Positions 11,430 through 23,917 of a DNA stretch of 64,000 nt are shown here, one piece after another. A program made the translations under genes and the position numbers. A model generated the notes under the pieces. The model worked only from the letters and a program-made list of their open reading frames with translations, made no database searches and was not told the origin of the DNA. The DNA comes from Deroplatys truncata. Taxonomy: Eukaryota; Arthropoda; Insecta; Mantodea; Mantidae. Location: positions 198,894,565 through 198,958,564 of the forward strand of contig CM060988.1 in NCBI GenBank assembly GCA_030765065.1, read 5' to 3'. Each line of letters opens with the position of its first letter. The stretch's first letter is position 1.

Positions 11430-11743
11430 TTGCCAAGACTGGCTAAGGTCTGTAAAAAGTATAATTAATTTCAATTAATCATATATCTAATAATAAAGTA
11501 AAACCTTAAGAAACACGCAAACACCCAGCACTGAAGCACTTGCGATTGCAGGTCACCACTGAGATTGTCATCTCGAGTGAGATGCTTGGTGGTCTGTCTG
11601 GGAACAAAACTTCAGTCAATTGGGGAATTCAATGTCCTGCCTGCATGTTGTCACAGTAGCTCATTGGTTAGAGCAACCGCACGGAGAGCGGGAGAACCGT
11701 GTTCAAATCCCGGTTGTGACATTGAATTTTTCAGTTGACTATT
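11430..11743 (+). mobile_element. SINE-like insertion in HC
   Basis: Insert flanked by AATAAC on both sides (11424-11429 and 11744-11749), a likely 6-bp target duplication. It includes the tRNA-like segment at 11650-11721 near its right end. Having the promoter-bearing head near the 3' side is unusual for a single SINE, so the insert may be composite. Confidence 0.55.
11650..11721 (+). repeat. tRNA-like segment (not a functional tRNA)
   Basis: Folds roughly as a tRNA: acceptor GTCACAG with TTGTGAC, D-stem GCTC/GAGC around ATTGGTTA, T-loop TTCAAAT. Defects: the anticodon loop ACGGAGA lacks the invariant T before the anticodon, and the anticodon and T stems have mismatches. It is therefore best read as a tRNA-derived SINE head or tRNA pseudogene. 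It shares the GTAGCTCA A-box region with the partial copy at 1-60. Confidence 0.6.
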
Positions 11744-11975
11744 AATAACCAAGTTTGGTGTTTATCCAACTTTTTGTTTTTGAGTTATGCTGTTGACAGA
11801 CATGCACACACATGGACGTTTTTTTAAAAATGCTTATTTATACATTCAGGTGCCTCAAAACATGTGTTTCTGGTGAAATCTTGGTACTGAATTTTTGGGC
11901 GGAGTGCAGTATCTATTATGTACTTGGTAGAGAAAGTAAAAACAGAATTACTATAAACAGTGAAGTTTTCTTCAT

Positions 11976-12143
11976 GTTGAATTTAGAAAGAATTGCACCA
12001 TCTTTACACGTTTTCAAGGGTATTTGTCCTCTTTGTCAGCAATTCACCTAAATGCTGACAGTGAGGACAAATGCCCTGGGAAATGTTCCAATTTTAAAAA
12101 CTTAGTTATGTGTAAAGATAGTGTGACTCATTCTAAATTCAAC
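11976..12143. repeat. Long imperfect palindrome (MITE-like)
   Basis: Arms of about 75 bases fold on each other. GTTGAATTTAGAAAGAATTG at the left mirrors the right end CATTCTAAATTCAAC. ATCTTTACAC mirrors GTGTAAAGAT. The inner TTTGTCCTC...TGTCAGCA mirrors TGCTGACA...GAGGACAAA around an 11-base loop. It lies just downstream of an HC copy. It could be a small foldback element; its RNA would form a long hairpin like a miRNA or siRNA precursor. Confidence 0.75.
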
Positions 12144-13756
12144 AAAAGTTAACTTGTTTTGGAAATGAATGTGACCTGTCAATAGATGGCTTCAGTATTC
12201 TGAAAATTCTTAAGCGAATTGCACATTTATTACATTGCAAGCATGGCAGTTATATTTGAAAACAATGAACATGTACTCTAGTTGGAAGTTGTTTTGATGC
12301 CTTATGCTGTTTATTACTTCAGTTTTAGCTTCAAATCACAAAGTGGTCATGCAGTCAAACAGTAGTACAGATCATAATGTACTGTCACCTAGCAGTGTAG
12401 CTGTTTGAGTAAGTGTGCACACTTGTATTGATTTTATGGAAAAGTCTGTTACCTGTTTACCGTGCAGGCAACAATAACCTTTATTGCCATTTTTCTAAAT
12501 ATACAAGAAATAATTTAACACACGACTCATGAGTTTTTTTTTTTTGTATAATTGCTTGGGTTTTCAACATTTTCAGCCCTTAATGTAACACATCTTGAAG
12601 GCACATTTTACTGTTTTGATGATTTAGATGTAAGCTACATGATCTGTTGTTACAGAAATGTTAATCAGAATTTGTGTTAAAATATGATATATTTTTATGA
12701 ATGAATGTACAACCGTCTCAAGAATGTAAACACATGGCAGTGGTTGTTGAATTCTTTGAATACTTGTTTAATAGCAACACATTTCATGATTTGGACAATA
12801 CACTTTTGCAATATGAACACATCTGTAGGTTTACTGAAGATCCTCAGAAAAGGAAAGTGCAGAATATACCCATCCAAAATAAGACAGCCCTCAAAACTTC
12901 AATAGAAGATATACAGGATCTGCCTAATAAGTATTGGGACTGAAGTTATAAAAATTAATTTATTGAATATATTATTACAGTGAGTTAATATGCTTCAAAA
13001 TATGACTCTCCTACATCAGTATAACTCTGCAAGTGCTTTCTCCAGTTTTCATATGCCCCCTGGACCTCGGCAACAGCAAAGGCTATTCAGATACTTGTTG
13101 AAGGCACTTGGACCACCTCAGTCGTCGTGAAATGATGTCCTTTCGGGTTCCTTTTGATTTGAGGGAACAAAAAGAAGTCTGGACTATAGGTATATGACTT
13201 GTGATAAGTATTGCAAAACATAGTTTCCATGGATACAAAGTTTTGCCATTGTCCAAACCCCAGAGAAGATTCTTCTAAATTTAAAGTAAAACCTGGGAAA
13301 GTTATTGGGATAAACAATAGTTTGATACCACACACATAGGAAACTTAGTTATAATACAACTATAGAAAATGTAAAACCTATTGCAATTTCAAAAATCGAC
13401 AAAGTAGAAGGCAGAGGTTTGGAATATGTGGGATTTTTTTTATATTGAATAATTACAATACCTGTTTTGCAAACCTAACCAAAAAAAGTAAGGAAAAACA
13501 TGCACAAGTGCAGTTAATAGCATAGTTCTGTGGAAGGACTGAAACGTGATATTGCAATATTTATCAAACATCTGTCTACTGTGTTTGTGCCCCGCCCCAC
13601 TATTCTCTTAAAACATTTCCACAGTGATGGGGTCTTTGGTCAGAAAATAATATCTCCAAAATGGTACTAATATTTTCTGCTTAAAATTTAAACCACAAAA
13701 GTCTTGGAGTTTATTTAAGTTTTAAAAAGAAGTAGAGATGTCAGTAGTTTAAAATA
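12144..13756. other. Unassigned AT-rich DNA
   Basis: No family recognised. A plus-strand frame at 12701-12943 (80 codons, hydrophilic C-terminal half ending in LPNKYWD) is open but resembles nothing I know, and no splice signals fit well. Confidence 0.4.
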
Positions 13757-14572
13757 ATTATTACTTTCTCTACCCCATATATAGTAGGCAGAGAAAGTAT
13801 TGCATTCTACTCAAAAACTTGATATCAAGATTTCACTAGAGATACATGATTTGAGGCTCCCTGAATACAAAAAAAGCTATTATAGAAAAAGGCCTGTCTG
13901 ATCTGCACAACTCAAAAACAAAAAGTTGAATAAATACCAAACTTGGTATTTAAGTTCAGTAACTTCCAAGGAGCAACATGAAGATTTGCAAGAAAGTCCC
14001 CCCCAAACTATCCTAGAAAATTGTTTGAAAGTTTTTTATTTTCTCAAAAATGGCTATAATGATTTCGATTAAAATACTGTGAATTAAAGAATATTTACAT
14101 GACAAATAAAATGCACATCTTGAATATTCTGGGAATAGCCTGTGAAGTCCTTTTCATTTGGAAAGAAATTTGTATAACTGGTATACGTTGAGCGAACATG
14201 AAACATACTACACAAAAACTTTATCTCTCTTTAAAACACACCATTTATTTCAAATAACTTTTTTGTGACATAAGTCATTTCTGAGATATTCTTTAAAGCC
14301 CTGTCAATATTTCAGTAGTTTTTCACGATTGCATGGAAATAGTATGGAATTTTAAGGCCAGCATATAGCGTCCAGTTCTAAGCATTTGACTATCGCTGTT
14401 CCCTTTGTATATATAACAATATGTATTGTAGCTATTTCTGCTAAAGTTTGTCTCGATTATAATGAAGTAGATACAAAATAACCTGTCATAAGAATAGTTT
14501 GTTGTAGCTACATAAAAACAAACAATAGCAGGTAGAGAAAGTTGTGTGAATGAACACATCAGATCCTCTCCT
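13757..14572 (-). mobile_element. HC repeat copy, near full length
   Basis: Both termini are present. The hairpin end ACTTTCTCTACC...GGCAGAGAAAGT is at 13762-13800, and CACATCAGAT is at the other end. All family blocks are in order, including CTCAAAAACAAAAAGTTG, ATACCAAACTTGGTATTTAA, ATTTACATGACAAATAAAAT, GGGAATAGCCTGTGAAGTCC and TTGACTATCGCTGTTCCC. Length about 815 bp. No coding frame spans it. Confidence 0.88.
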
Positions 14573-14651
14573 CCCTGCAAAATAATTTCCAACTTCTCTT
14601 TAAGTACTGATAGTGTACTTTTTAGGTTCCTCATATTGTGGTATAGGCATA

Positions 14652-14686
14652 TTGTGTGTGTGCGTGCGAGCGAGAGAGAGAGAGAG
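14652..14686 (+). repeat. (TG)n/(GA)n microsatellite
   Basis: Alternating TG, CG and GA dinucleotides at the junction between two HC copies. Confidence 0.8.
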
Positions 14687-14689
14687 ACT

Positions 14690-15150
14690 GGAAATATATG
14701 ATTTGAGGCCCCCTGAATCAAAAAAAAAAGCATTTTTAGAAAAAGGTCCATTTGTGTGTGAACAGCATGACTCAAAAACTAGAAGTCAGATAAACACCAA
14801 ACTTGATATTTAGATTCACTACCTTCCAAAGATGGAACACAAAGATTTTAAAGAAAATTCCCCCATCCTAAACTACTCTTTACATGGAAGAAAGTCCTGT
14901 CTACATTCAGCTATTTCTCACGATGTCATGGAAACAGTATGGAATTTTAAGGCCACCGTATAGCGTCCAGTTGTTAAACATTTGACTATCGCTGTTCTCT
15001 TTGTATCTATAACGAAATGTGTAATGTAGCTGTTTCTGTAAAGGTTTATATCGATTAAAATGAAGTAGATAGAAAAATAAGCTTTAGTAAGAATAGCTAA
15101 GCAATAAGAGGGTAGAGAAAGTCGTGAGGTGTCACATCAGATTTTTCTTT
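14690..15150 (-). mobile_element. HC repeat copy, internally deleted
   Basis: Begins inside the hairpin-side third (CTGGAAATATATGATTTGAG), reaches CTCTTTACATGGAAG, then jumps directly to GTCCTGTCTACATTCAGC and continues to CACATCAGATTTTT. About 350-400 bp of the middle is missing. Confidence 0.82.
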
Positions 15151-16318
15151 TTACCTATACTAAGGTGAGAGAAAAGTAAAAATTACATCTCTAAGAAATA
15201 TTTTTGGAGATATGTTCTGGCCAAACATCACAGTATTAGCACTATGATACAGTCACAAAGTTTGAGATCATCTCCCCCCCCCCCCAGTTGCAGTTACAGC
15301 ACTCCTAGCAGCCAGTTCCTAATGGAATGGTTTTAACTAAATAGCTCTATTAATTTGTTGTTTGAAAGAAAGAAAAAAAAATGTGAAATGTTCATTAAGA
15401 ATAGTAATATGGCCATGGAGGAGACTTTTGTATTGCTATAAATTGTACTAACAGTTCTTCATGTTCCAGGAAGATAAGTTCATAAGACACTTTACCTAGA
15501 TTAAAATGTAATAATGAACCCAATTGTGGTGGTTGAGTGAATTAAAACAACTACAGTAAATATACTTATGCCTACACACCTGAAAATAATAATTACTGCT
15601 ATTATGTCTTCGTGTTTATGGTGGAATTCATTATGCTTCATTAAAATATTAAATTAAATGTGCTCTTTAATGTTTAAATAATGGGTGGAAGGTATTTATT
15701 TTTCCAAAAGAACACAATAACAAATGTATATTTTTTCTTCTGCAGAGATGATCCTATTAGCTAGCTACTAGGAGCATTAGACCAATGCATTGTCTCTACA
15801 TTTGCAGCTTCATGACTCTATGTTGTAGGCTTTTGCTGAAATCTGGCATTTCATAAAGATCCTAGGCAGAACATGAAAAGCATGCAGGTGGTGTAACTTC
15901 ATTCTATGTACCATCTAACGGGGCCTCTAAAACCTGGCAGATAATAAAAGGTTAGAGTTACACTATATGTCTAACAAGCTCTCTTATTTCTTGAACTGTG
16001 GCAGAAAGTGTACTTTCACATGTTTTCAGTATACCCAGCTCTTCACGCATCACCTAGAATATTTATGAAATTAAGGGTATCATCAAAAGCCTAGTAGACT
16101 GTGGTATTGGTATAAAGATTCAATTTTAAAATTCACGGTGGTTAAAGTGGCCTCCTTTAACAACATAAGAATAAAATACTTTTCTGATATAAAATCTTAA
16201 AACCAGATAAACAAGGAGATTCAAATCAAAAGAAATATTTGTGAACTAACAGAAATCCATCCAGAATGGGGTCTTGCCTTGAAATCTTACAATTTTTTGC
16301 TGAATTTTGGTCTTGCAG
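15151..16318. other. Unassigned DNA with a poly-C run
   Basis: No repeat or gene recognised. Contains a 14-base C run near 15273-15287. Confidence 0.4.
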
Positions 16319-16433
16319 CCTAAGAAAGAAGAATTTATTCCCAACAGAAGAGAAAATTTGCCACAGCAAGCTGGGGATACTGCTTTACAAGAGGGAGAAA
16401 TCCCACCATCTCTTAGTTATTTTAATCCAGCAG
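16319..16433 (+). CDS. Candidate internal exon of unknown host gene
   Basis: A 115-bp stretch bounded by a splice acceptor (TTTTGGTCTTGCAG, 16305-16318) and a strong donor (CAG|GTAAGT, 16431-16439). One frame gives 38 codons plus one base and reads as a soluble, charged segment starting PKKEEFIPNRREN and ending PPSLSYFNPA. A second frame (LRKKNLFPTEEK...) is also open, so the frame is not certain. In the first frame it would splice in phase 1 to 34952, giving GASARRIFMFDRN and a stop. I do not recognise the protein. The exon sits just upstream of an HC copy, and the implied intron (18.5 kb) would contain the 76-bp satellite. Chance splice-like signals are the alternative. Confidence 0.35.
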
Positions 16434-16526
16434 GTAAGTCATGTGGCTTTTCATTAAATATCCAGACACTCTTACCTCTATAGACTAGTTCATGGTTTCA
16501 AGTTTGAGTTTTAGCTCATTTTTATT

Positions 16527-17270
16527 ACTTTCTCTACCACATATCTAGTAGGAAGAGAAGGTACTTCGTTCCACCCAAAAATTCTGTACTAAGTTTTCAC
16601 TGGAAATATATACTTCGAGGCCCCTGAATAAATAATAAAAAAAAAAAAGCATTCTTAGAAAAAGTTCTGTGTGTGTCTGTGAACAGCATAACTCAAAAAC
16701 AAAAAGTTGGATAAATACCAAACTTGATATTCAAGTTCAGTACCATCCAAAGATGTGACATGAAGATTTCCAAGAAAATCCTCCACCCCAAACCACCCAT
16801 TACAACCACCCACATTTTACAAATTTTGGATTTTCTAAAAAATAGCTAACGATTATGATTAAAATACCACATATGAAGATTATTTAAATGACAAATAAAA
16901 TGTATATCTTGAATTTTCTGGGAATAGCCTATGAAATCCTCTTAATTCAGAAGGAATTTTGTATAATCTTGTATAGCTAGTAAATGTTAAGTATTAGATG
17001 ATACTACACAAAAAATTCAGTTGTTTCTTGTGATATCATGGAAACAGTATGTAATTTTAAGGCCAGCATATAGTGTCTAGTTCTTAAACATTTGACTATC
17101 GCTGTTCCCTTTGTATCTGTAACAAAGTGTGTAATGTAGCTATTTCTGGAAAGATTTATCTATTAAAATGAGGTAGAGAGGAAAATAAACTTTCATAAGA
17201 ATAATTTGGATACCCATTAATAAACGATAGAGGGCGGATAAAGTCATGTGAATATGTCATATCAGATTTT
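16527..17270 (-). mobile_element. HC repeat copy
   Basis: Starts with the hairpin end ACTTTCTCTACCACATATCT and ends CATATCAGATTTTTTT. It lacks part of the middle: the ACTACACAAAAAATTCAG junction joins the TACTACACAAAAA block straight to the CAGTTGTTTC block. Confidence 0.87.
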
Positions 17271-17504
17271 TTTTTCTCAACAGTTTCACTTTGTATTTCA
17301 CATTCACCAGTTCAATTTGTTATGTGCAGACAGTAGTGTTGCGTAAGAAAAAACTTAGGATATTTATTTTCTCTTGACATGTCTATTTGCCAAAACAAGT
17401 ACACTGTATAGCAACATCATACACAAAAAATTAAAATTCATTGAGGCAATAAAAAGGATTTGATAGTAAAGTCCACTTCAGTAATCTTTCAAAAGATAGA
17501 GCTT

Positions 17505-17506
<2 letters not shown>

Positions 17507-17544
<38 letters not shown>
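17507..17544 (+). repeat. (ATT)n microsatellite
   Basis: About 12 uninterrupted ATT units. Confidence 0.9.
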
Positions 17545-17911
17545 GCCTATTAAATTAAATGAAGTTATCTCAAAAGAATTTTGAATTTTATTTCATTCAC
17601 ATCTACTGATGTAAACAACTACTTCTCGTGTGATCATCATAAACCTCTGAACATAATGTATTTTTATGAACATGTTTCTTGGCTGTCAAGCACAAACAAT
17701 GAAATCAGTGTTGAAATGCCGAGCTTAATAAATAATGGTCTACAATCAGTTTTGAGGGGTACATCATACAAAATTCTGGTGACCTCCTTTTATAATAAAA
17801 GTATTTTCCTGAATAAAACATGACCGCCACAAAGTGAAACACCATAACTTAAATGGCTATGAATGTGTCCACAATAAATGGATGATAAAGCAGTAGATTA
17901 TATATAATTTT

Positions 17912-18225
17912 TACTTTCTCTGCCACCTACTTAGGTACGAGGAAGAATTGTATTCCATCCACATGTTAAATATAAAAATTTCACCAAAAATAAATTTTTT
18001 AAGCATCCTGAATCAAAAACATTTTTAGAAAAAGGTGCGAGACTGAACAACATAACCCAAAAAATGAAATGGATAATTACCAAACTTTGTCTTTAAGTTT
18101 CAGAGATGCAGCATCAAGATTTTCAACAAAATCATCCTACCCCAGTCTAGGAACAGTTTTTGAAATTCTCAAAAATGGCCTTATTTTGGTTTAAATACCA
18201 TACATTCAGGTACATGAAAAATAAG
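17912..18225 (-). mobile_element. HC repeat copy, left part, split by satellite
   Basis: Hairpin-side third of HC (ACTTTCTCTGCCACC at the start) running to ACATGAAAAATAAGAT. There the 76-bp satellite begins. The family continues at 23918, so the satellite and adjoining SINE sit within one HC copy; the intervening 150-200 bp of HC are missing. Confidence 0.85.
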
Positions 18226-21200
18226 ATATCCAGGATGTGTGATCAGCCCAATGTCTTGTGTCAGTAGTCTGTCAAGGAGCAAGCAAACTCTGGATCATAG
18301 CATATCCAGTATGGGTGATCATCCCAATGTCTTGTGTCAGTAGCCTGTCAAGGAGCAAGCAAACTCTAGATCATACTATATCCAGGATGTGTGATCATCC
18401 CAATGTCTTGTGTCAGTAGTCTGTCGAGGAGCAAGCAAACTCTGGATCATAGCATATCCAGGATGGGTGATCAGCACAATGTCTTGTGTCAGTAGCCTGT
18501 CAAGGAGCAAGCAAACTCTGGATCATAGCATTTCAAGTATGGGTGATCAGCCCAATGTCTTGTGTCAGTAGTCTGTCGAGGAGCAAGCAAACTCTGGATC
18601 ATAGCATATCCAGGATGTGTGATCAGCCCAATGTCTTGTGTCAGTAGTCTGTCGAGGAGCAAGCAAACTCTGGATTATAGCATATCCGGTATGGGTGATC
18701 ATCCCAATGTGTTGTGCCAGTAGTCTGTCAAGGAGCAAGCAAACTCTGGATCATAGCATATCCGGTATGGGTGATCATCCCAATGTCTTGTGTCAGTAGC
18801 CTGTCAAGGAGCAAGCAAACTCTGGATCATAGTATATCCACGATGTGTGATCAGCCCAATGTCTTGTGTCAGTAGTCTGTCGAGGAGCAAGCAAACTCTG
18901 GATCATAGCATATCCAGGATGGGTTATCAGCCCAATACCTTAGGTCAGTAGCCTGTCGAGGAGCAAGCAAACTCTGGATCATAGCATATCCAGGATGAGT
19001 GATCAGCCCAATGTCTTGTGTCAGTAGTCTGTCGAGGAGCAAGCAAACTCTGGATCATAGCATATCCAGGATGTGTGATCAGCCCAATGTCTTGTGTCAG
19101 TAGTCTGTCGAGGAGCAAGCAAACTCTGGATCATAGCATATCCAGGATGTGTGATCAGTCCAATGTCTTGTGTCGGTAGTCTATAGAGGAGCAAGCAAAC
19201 TCTGGATCATAGCATATCCAGGATGTGTGATCAGCCCAATGTCTTGTGTCAGTAGCCTGTCAAGGAGCAAGCAAACTCTGGATTATAGCATATCCGGTAT
19301 GGGTGATCAGCCCAATGTCTTGTGTCAGTAGTCTGTCGAGGAGCAAGTAAACTCTGGATTATAGCATATCCAGGATGTGTGATCAGCCCAATGTCTTGTG
19401 TCAGTTGCCTCTCAAGGAGCAAGCAAACTCTGGATCATAGTATATCCAGTATGTGTGATCAGTCCAATGTCTTGTGTCGGTAGTCTATAGAGGAGCAAGC
19501 AAACTCTGGATCATAGCATATCCAGGATGTGTGATCAGTCCAATGTCTTGTGTCGGTAGTCTATAGAGGAGCAAGCAAACTCTGGATCATAGCATATCCA
19601 GGATGTGTGATCAGCCCAATGTCTTGTGTCAGTAGCCTCTCAAGGAGCAAGCAAACTCTGGATCATAGCATATCCAGTATGGGTGATCATCCCAATGTCT
19701 TGTGTCAGTAGTCTGTCGAGGAGCAAGCAAACTCTGGATTATAGCATATCCGGTATGGGTGATCATCCCAATGTGTTGTGCCAGTAGTCTGTCAAGGAGC
19801 AAGCAAACTCTGGATCATAGCATATCCGGTATGGGTGATCATCCCAATGTCTTGTGTCAGTAGCCTGTCAAGGAGCAAGCAAACTCTGGATCATAGTATA
19901 TCCACGATGTGTGATCAGCCCAATGTCTTGTGTCAGTAGTCTGTCGAGGAGCAAGCAAACTCTGGATCATAGCATATCCAGGATGGGTTATCAGCCCAAT
20001 ACCTTAGGTCAGTAGCCTGTCGAGGAGCAAGCAAACTCTGGATCATAGCATATCCAGGATGAGTGATCAACCCAATGTCTTGTGTCAGTAGTCTGTCGAG
20101 GAGCAAGCAAACTCTGGATCATAGCATATCCAGGATGTGTGATCAGCCCAATGTCTTGTGTCAGTAGTCTGTCGAGGAGCAAGCAAACTCTGGATCATAG
20201 CATATCCAGGATGTGTGATCAGTCCAATGTCTTGTGTCGGTAGTCTATAGAGGAGCAAGCAAACTCTGGATCATAGCATATCCAGGATGTGTGATCAGCC
20301 CAATGTCTTGTGTCAGTAGCCTGTCAAGGAGCAAGCAAACTCTGGATCATAGCATATCCAGGATGTGTGATCAGCCCAATGTCCTGTGTCAGTAGCCTGT
20401 CAAGGAGCAAGTAAACTCTGGATTATAGCATATCCGGTATGGGTGATCAGCCCAATGTCTTGTGTCAGTAGTCTGTCGAGGAGCAAGTAAACTCTGGATT
20501 ATAGCATATCCAGGATGTGTGATCAGCCCAATGTCTTGTGTCAGTTGCCTCTCAAGGAGCAAGCAAACTCTGGATCATAGTATATCCAGTATGTGTGATC
20601 AGTCCAATGTCTTGTGTCGGTAGTCTATAGAGGAGCAAGCAAACTCTGGATCATAGCATATCCAGGATGTGTGATCAGCCCAATGTCTTGTGTCAGTAGC
20701 CTGTCAAGGAGCAAGCAAACTCTGGATCATAGCATATCCAGTATGGGTGATCATCCCAATGTCTTGTGTCAGTAGTCTGTCGAGGAGCAAGCAAACTCTG
20801 GATTATAGCATATCCGGTATGGGTGATCATCCCAATGTGTTGTGCCAGTAGTCTGTCAAGGAGCAAGCAAACTCTGGATCATAGTATATCCAGGATGTGT
20901 GATCAGCCCAATGTCTTGTGTCAGTAGTCTGTCGAGGAGCAAGCAAACTCTGGATCATAGCATATCCAGGATGAGTTATCAGCCCAATAACCTTAGGTCA
21001 GTAGCCTGTCGAGGAGCAAGCAAACTCTGGATCATAGCATATCCAGGATGAGTGATCAGCCCAATGTCTTGTGTCAGTAGTCTGTCTAGGAGCAAGCAAA
21101 CTCTGGATCATAGCATATCCAGGATGTGTGATCAGCCCAATGTCTTGTGTCAGTAGCCTGTCAAGGAGCAAGTAAACTCTGGATCATAGTATATCCAGTA

Positions 21201-23720
21201 TGAGTGATCATCCCAATGTCTTGTGTCGGTAGTCTGTCAAGGAGCAAGCAAACTCTGGATCATAGTATATCCAGTATGTGTGATCAGCCCAATGTCTTGT
21301 GTCAGTAGCCTGTCGAGGAGCAAGCAAACTCTGGATCATAGTATATCCAGGATGTGTGATCAGCCCAATGTCTTGTGTCGGTAGCCTGTCGAGGAGCAAG
21401 CAAACTCTGGATCATAGTATATCCAGTATGTGTGATCAGCCCAATGTCTTGTGTCAGTAGCCTGTCGAGGAGCAAGCAAACTCTGGATCATAGTATATCC
21501 AGTATGTGTGATCAGCCCAATGTCTTGTGTCGGTAGTCTGTCAAGGAGCAAGCAAACTCTGGATCATAGTATATCCAGGATGTGTGATCAGCCCAATGTC
21601 TTGTGTCGGTAGCCTGTCGAGGAGCAAGCAAACTCTAGATCATAGTATATCCAGTATGAGTGATCATCCCAATGTCTTGTGTCAGTAGTCTGTCAAGGAG
21701 CACGTAAACTCTGGATCATAGTATATCCAGGATGTGTGATCAGCCCAATGTCTTGTGTCAGTAGCCTGTCAAGGAGCAAGCAAACTCTGGATCATAGTAT
21801 ATCCAGGATGTGTGATCAGCCCAATGTCTTGTGTCAGTAGCCTGTCAAGGAGCAAGCAAACTCTGGATCATAGCATATCCAGGATGTGTGATCAGCCCAA
21901 TGTCTTGTGTCAGTAGCCTGTCAAGGAGCAAGCAAACTCTGGATCATAGCATATCCAGGATGTGTGATCAGCCCAATGTCTTGTGTCAGTAGCCTGTCGA
22001 GGAGCAAGCAAACTCTGGATCATAGTATATCCAGGATGTGTGATCAGCCCAATGTCTTGTGTCAGTAGCCTGTCAAGGAGCAAGCAAACTCTGGATTATA
22101 GTATATCCAGGATGAGTGATCAGCCCAATGTCTTGTGTCAGTAGCCTGTCAAGGAGCAAGCAAACTCTGGATCACAGTATATCCAGGATGTGTGATCAGC
22201 CCAATGTCTTGTGTCAGTAGCCTGTCGAGGAGCAAGCAAACTCTGGATCATAGCATATCCAGGATGAGTGATCAGCCCAATGTCTTGTGTCAGTAGTCTG
22301 TCGAGGAGCAAGCAAACTCTGGATCATAGCATATCCAGGATGTGTGATCAGCCCAATGTCTTGTGTCAGTAGTCTGTCGAGGAGCTAGCAAACTCTGGAT
22401 CATAGCATATCCAGGATGTGTGATCAGCCCAATGTCTTGTGTCAGTAGTCTGTCGAGGAGCAAGCAAACTCTGGATCATAGCATATCCAGGATGTGTGAC
22501 CAGCCCAATGTCTTGTGTCAGTAGTCTGTCGAGGAGCAAGCAAACTCTGGATCATATCCAGAATGTGTGATCAGCCCAATGTCTTGTGTCAGTAGTCTGT
22601 CGAGGAGCAAGCAAACTCTGGATCATAGTATATCCAGGATGTGTGATCAGCCCAATGTCTTGTGTCAGTAGTCTGACGAGGAGCAAGCAAACTCTGGATC
22701 ATAGCATATCCAGGATGAGTGATCAGCCCAATGTCTTGTGTCAGTAGCCTGTTGAGGAGCAAGCAAACTCTGGATCATAGTATATCCAGGATGTGTGATC
22801 AGCCCAATGTCTTGTGTCAGTAGTCTGTCGAGGAGCAAGCAAACTCTGGATCATAGCATATCCAGGATGAGTGATCAGCCCAATGTCTTGTGTCAGTAGT
22901 CTGTCGAGGAGCAAGCAAACTCTGGATCATAGTATATCCAGGATGGGTGATCAGCCCAATACCTGGGGTCAGTAGCCTGTCGAGGAGCAAGCAAACTCTG
23001 GATCATAGCATATCCAGGATGAGTGATCAGCCCAATGTCTTGTGTCAGTAGTCTGTCGAGGAGCAAGCAAACTCTGGATAATAGCATATCCAGGATGAGT
23101 GATCAGCCCAATGTCTTGTGTCAGTAGTCTGTCGAGGAGCAAGCAAACTCTGGATCATAGCATATCCAAGATGAGTGATCAGCCCAATGTCTTGTGTCAG
23201 TAGTCTGTCGAGGAGCAAGCAAACTCTGGATCATAGCATATCCAGGATGTGTGACCAGCCCAATGTCTTGTGTCAGTAGTCTGTCGAGGAGCAAGCAAAC
23301 TCTGGATCATATCCAGAATGTGTGATCAGCCCAATGTCTTGTGTCAGTAGTCTGTCGAGGAGCAAGCAAACTCTGGATCATAGTATATCCAGGATGTGTG
23401 ATCAGCCCAATGTCTTGTGTCAGTAGTCTGTCGAGGAGCAAGCAAACTCTGGATCATAGCATATCCAGGATGAGTGATCAGCCCAATGTCTTGTGTCAGT
23501 AGTCTGTCGAGGAGCAAGCAAACTCTGGATCATAGTATATCCAGGATGGGTGATCAGCCCAATACCTGGGGTCAGTAGTCTGTCGAGGAGCAAGCAAACT
23601 CTGGATCATAGCATATCCAGGATGAGTGATCAGCCCAATGTCTTGTGTCGGTAGTCTGTCGAGGAGCAAGCAAACTCTGGATCATAGATTATCCAGGATG
23701 TGTGATCAGCCCAATACCTG
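18226..23720. repeat. 76-bp satellite array, about 72 copies
   Basis: Tandem monomers of 76 bases containing GGATCATAGCATATCCAGG, TGATCAGCCCAATGTCTTGT, CAGTAGTCTGTCGAGGAGC and AAGCAAACTCT. The rare variant GTTGTGCCAG recurs at 18711, 19775 and 20839, exactly 1064 bases apart twice, i.e. 14 x 76: a higher-order repeat. The third unit lacks one monomer. A second higher-order period of 755 bases links two copies of a 5-bp-deleted monomer (22551 and 23306). Short frames open on either strand come from the repeat and are not genes. Confidence 0.97.
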
Positions 23721-23917
23721 GTATGGCAGTGAAGAAGAAAGAAATGAAATTTAGTGACGACAGGAAAATTTGCAGATCAAATTATCCAATCCAGCATTTG
23801 CCTAGCGACTGAGGAAAATCTGCAAAATAACCTTTGTTCAGATTGGACGGTGTGGGGGTTTGAACCCGACCTCCCAAATGCAGGCCACAGATGTTACCAA
23901 GTGAGCCATCCCGTTCA
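23721..23917 (-). mobile_element. tRNA-derived SINE abutting the satellite
   Basis: On the minus strand it begins GGGATGGCTCACTTGGTAAC (A-box region), with B box GGTTCAAACCC about 35 bases later, then a non-tRNA body rich in T and C running into the satellite. The last satellite monomer reads CCCAATACCTGGTATGGCAG at the junction. The variants AATACCTGGGG and AATACCTTAGG inside the array look like derivatives of this junction. The family is distinct from the SINE at 1947. Confidence 0.65.

Larger units (their letters stand above)
10792..11955 (+). mobile_element. HC repeat copy, interrupted
   Basis: Runs from TCTGATGTTTACATTCACA to the far-end hairpin half TTGGTAGAGAAAGTAAA. The HC sequence breaks at 11429 and resumes at 11744-11750 with CCAAGTTTGGTGTTTATCC, so a 314-bp insert is present. 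With the insert removed the copy is about 0.85 kb, close to the family's full length. Confidence 0.85.

Noticed and set aside
11650-11721. Functional tRNA gene
   Set aside because: Anticodon loop lacks the invariant T before the anticodon, stems have mismatches, and it lies in an insert flanked by a short duplication.
12701-12943. Small gene of 80 codons
   Set aside because: No recognised motif, no splice or promoter context, and a length common by chance in AT-rich DNA with this many frames.
18226-23720. CRISPR-like array
   Set aside because: Monomers are contiguous 76-bp repeats with no unique spacers; the context is eukaryotic.
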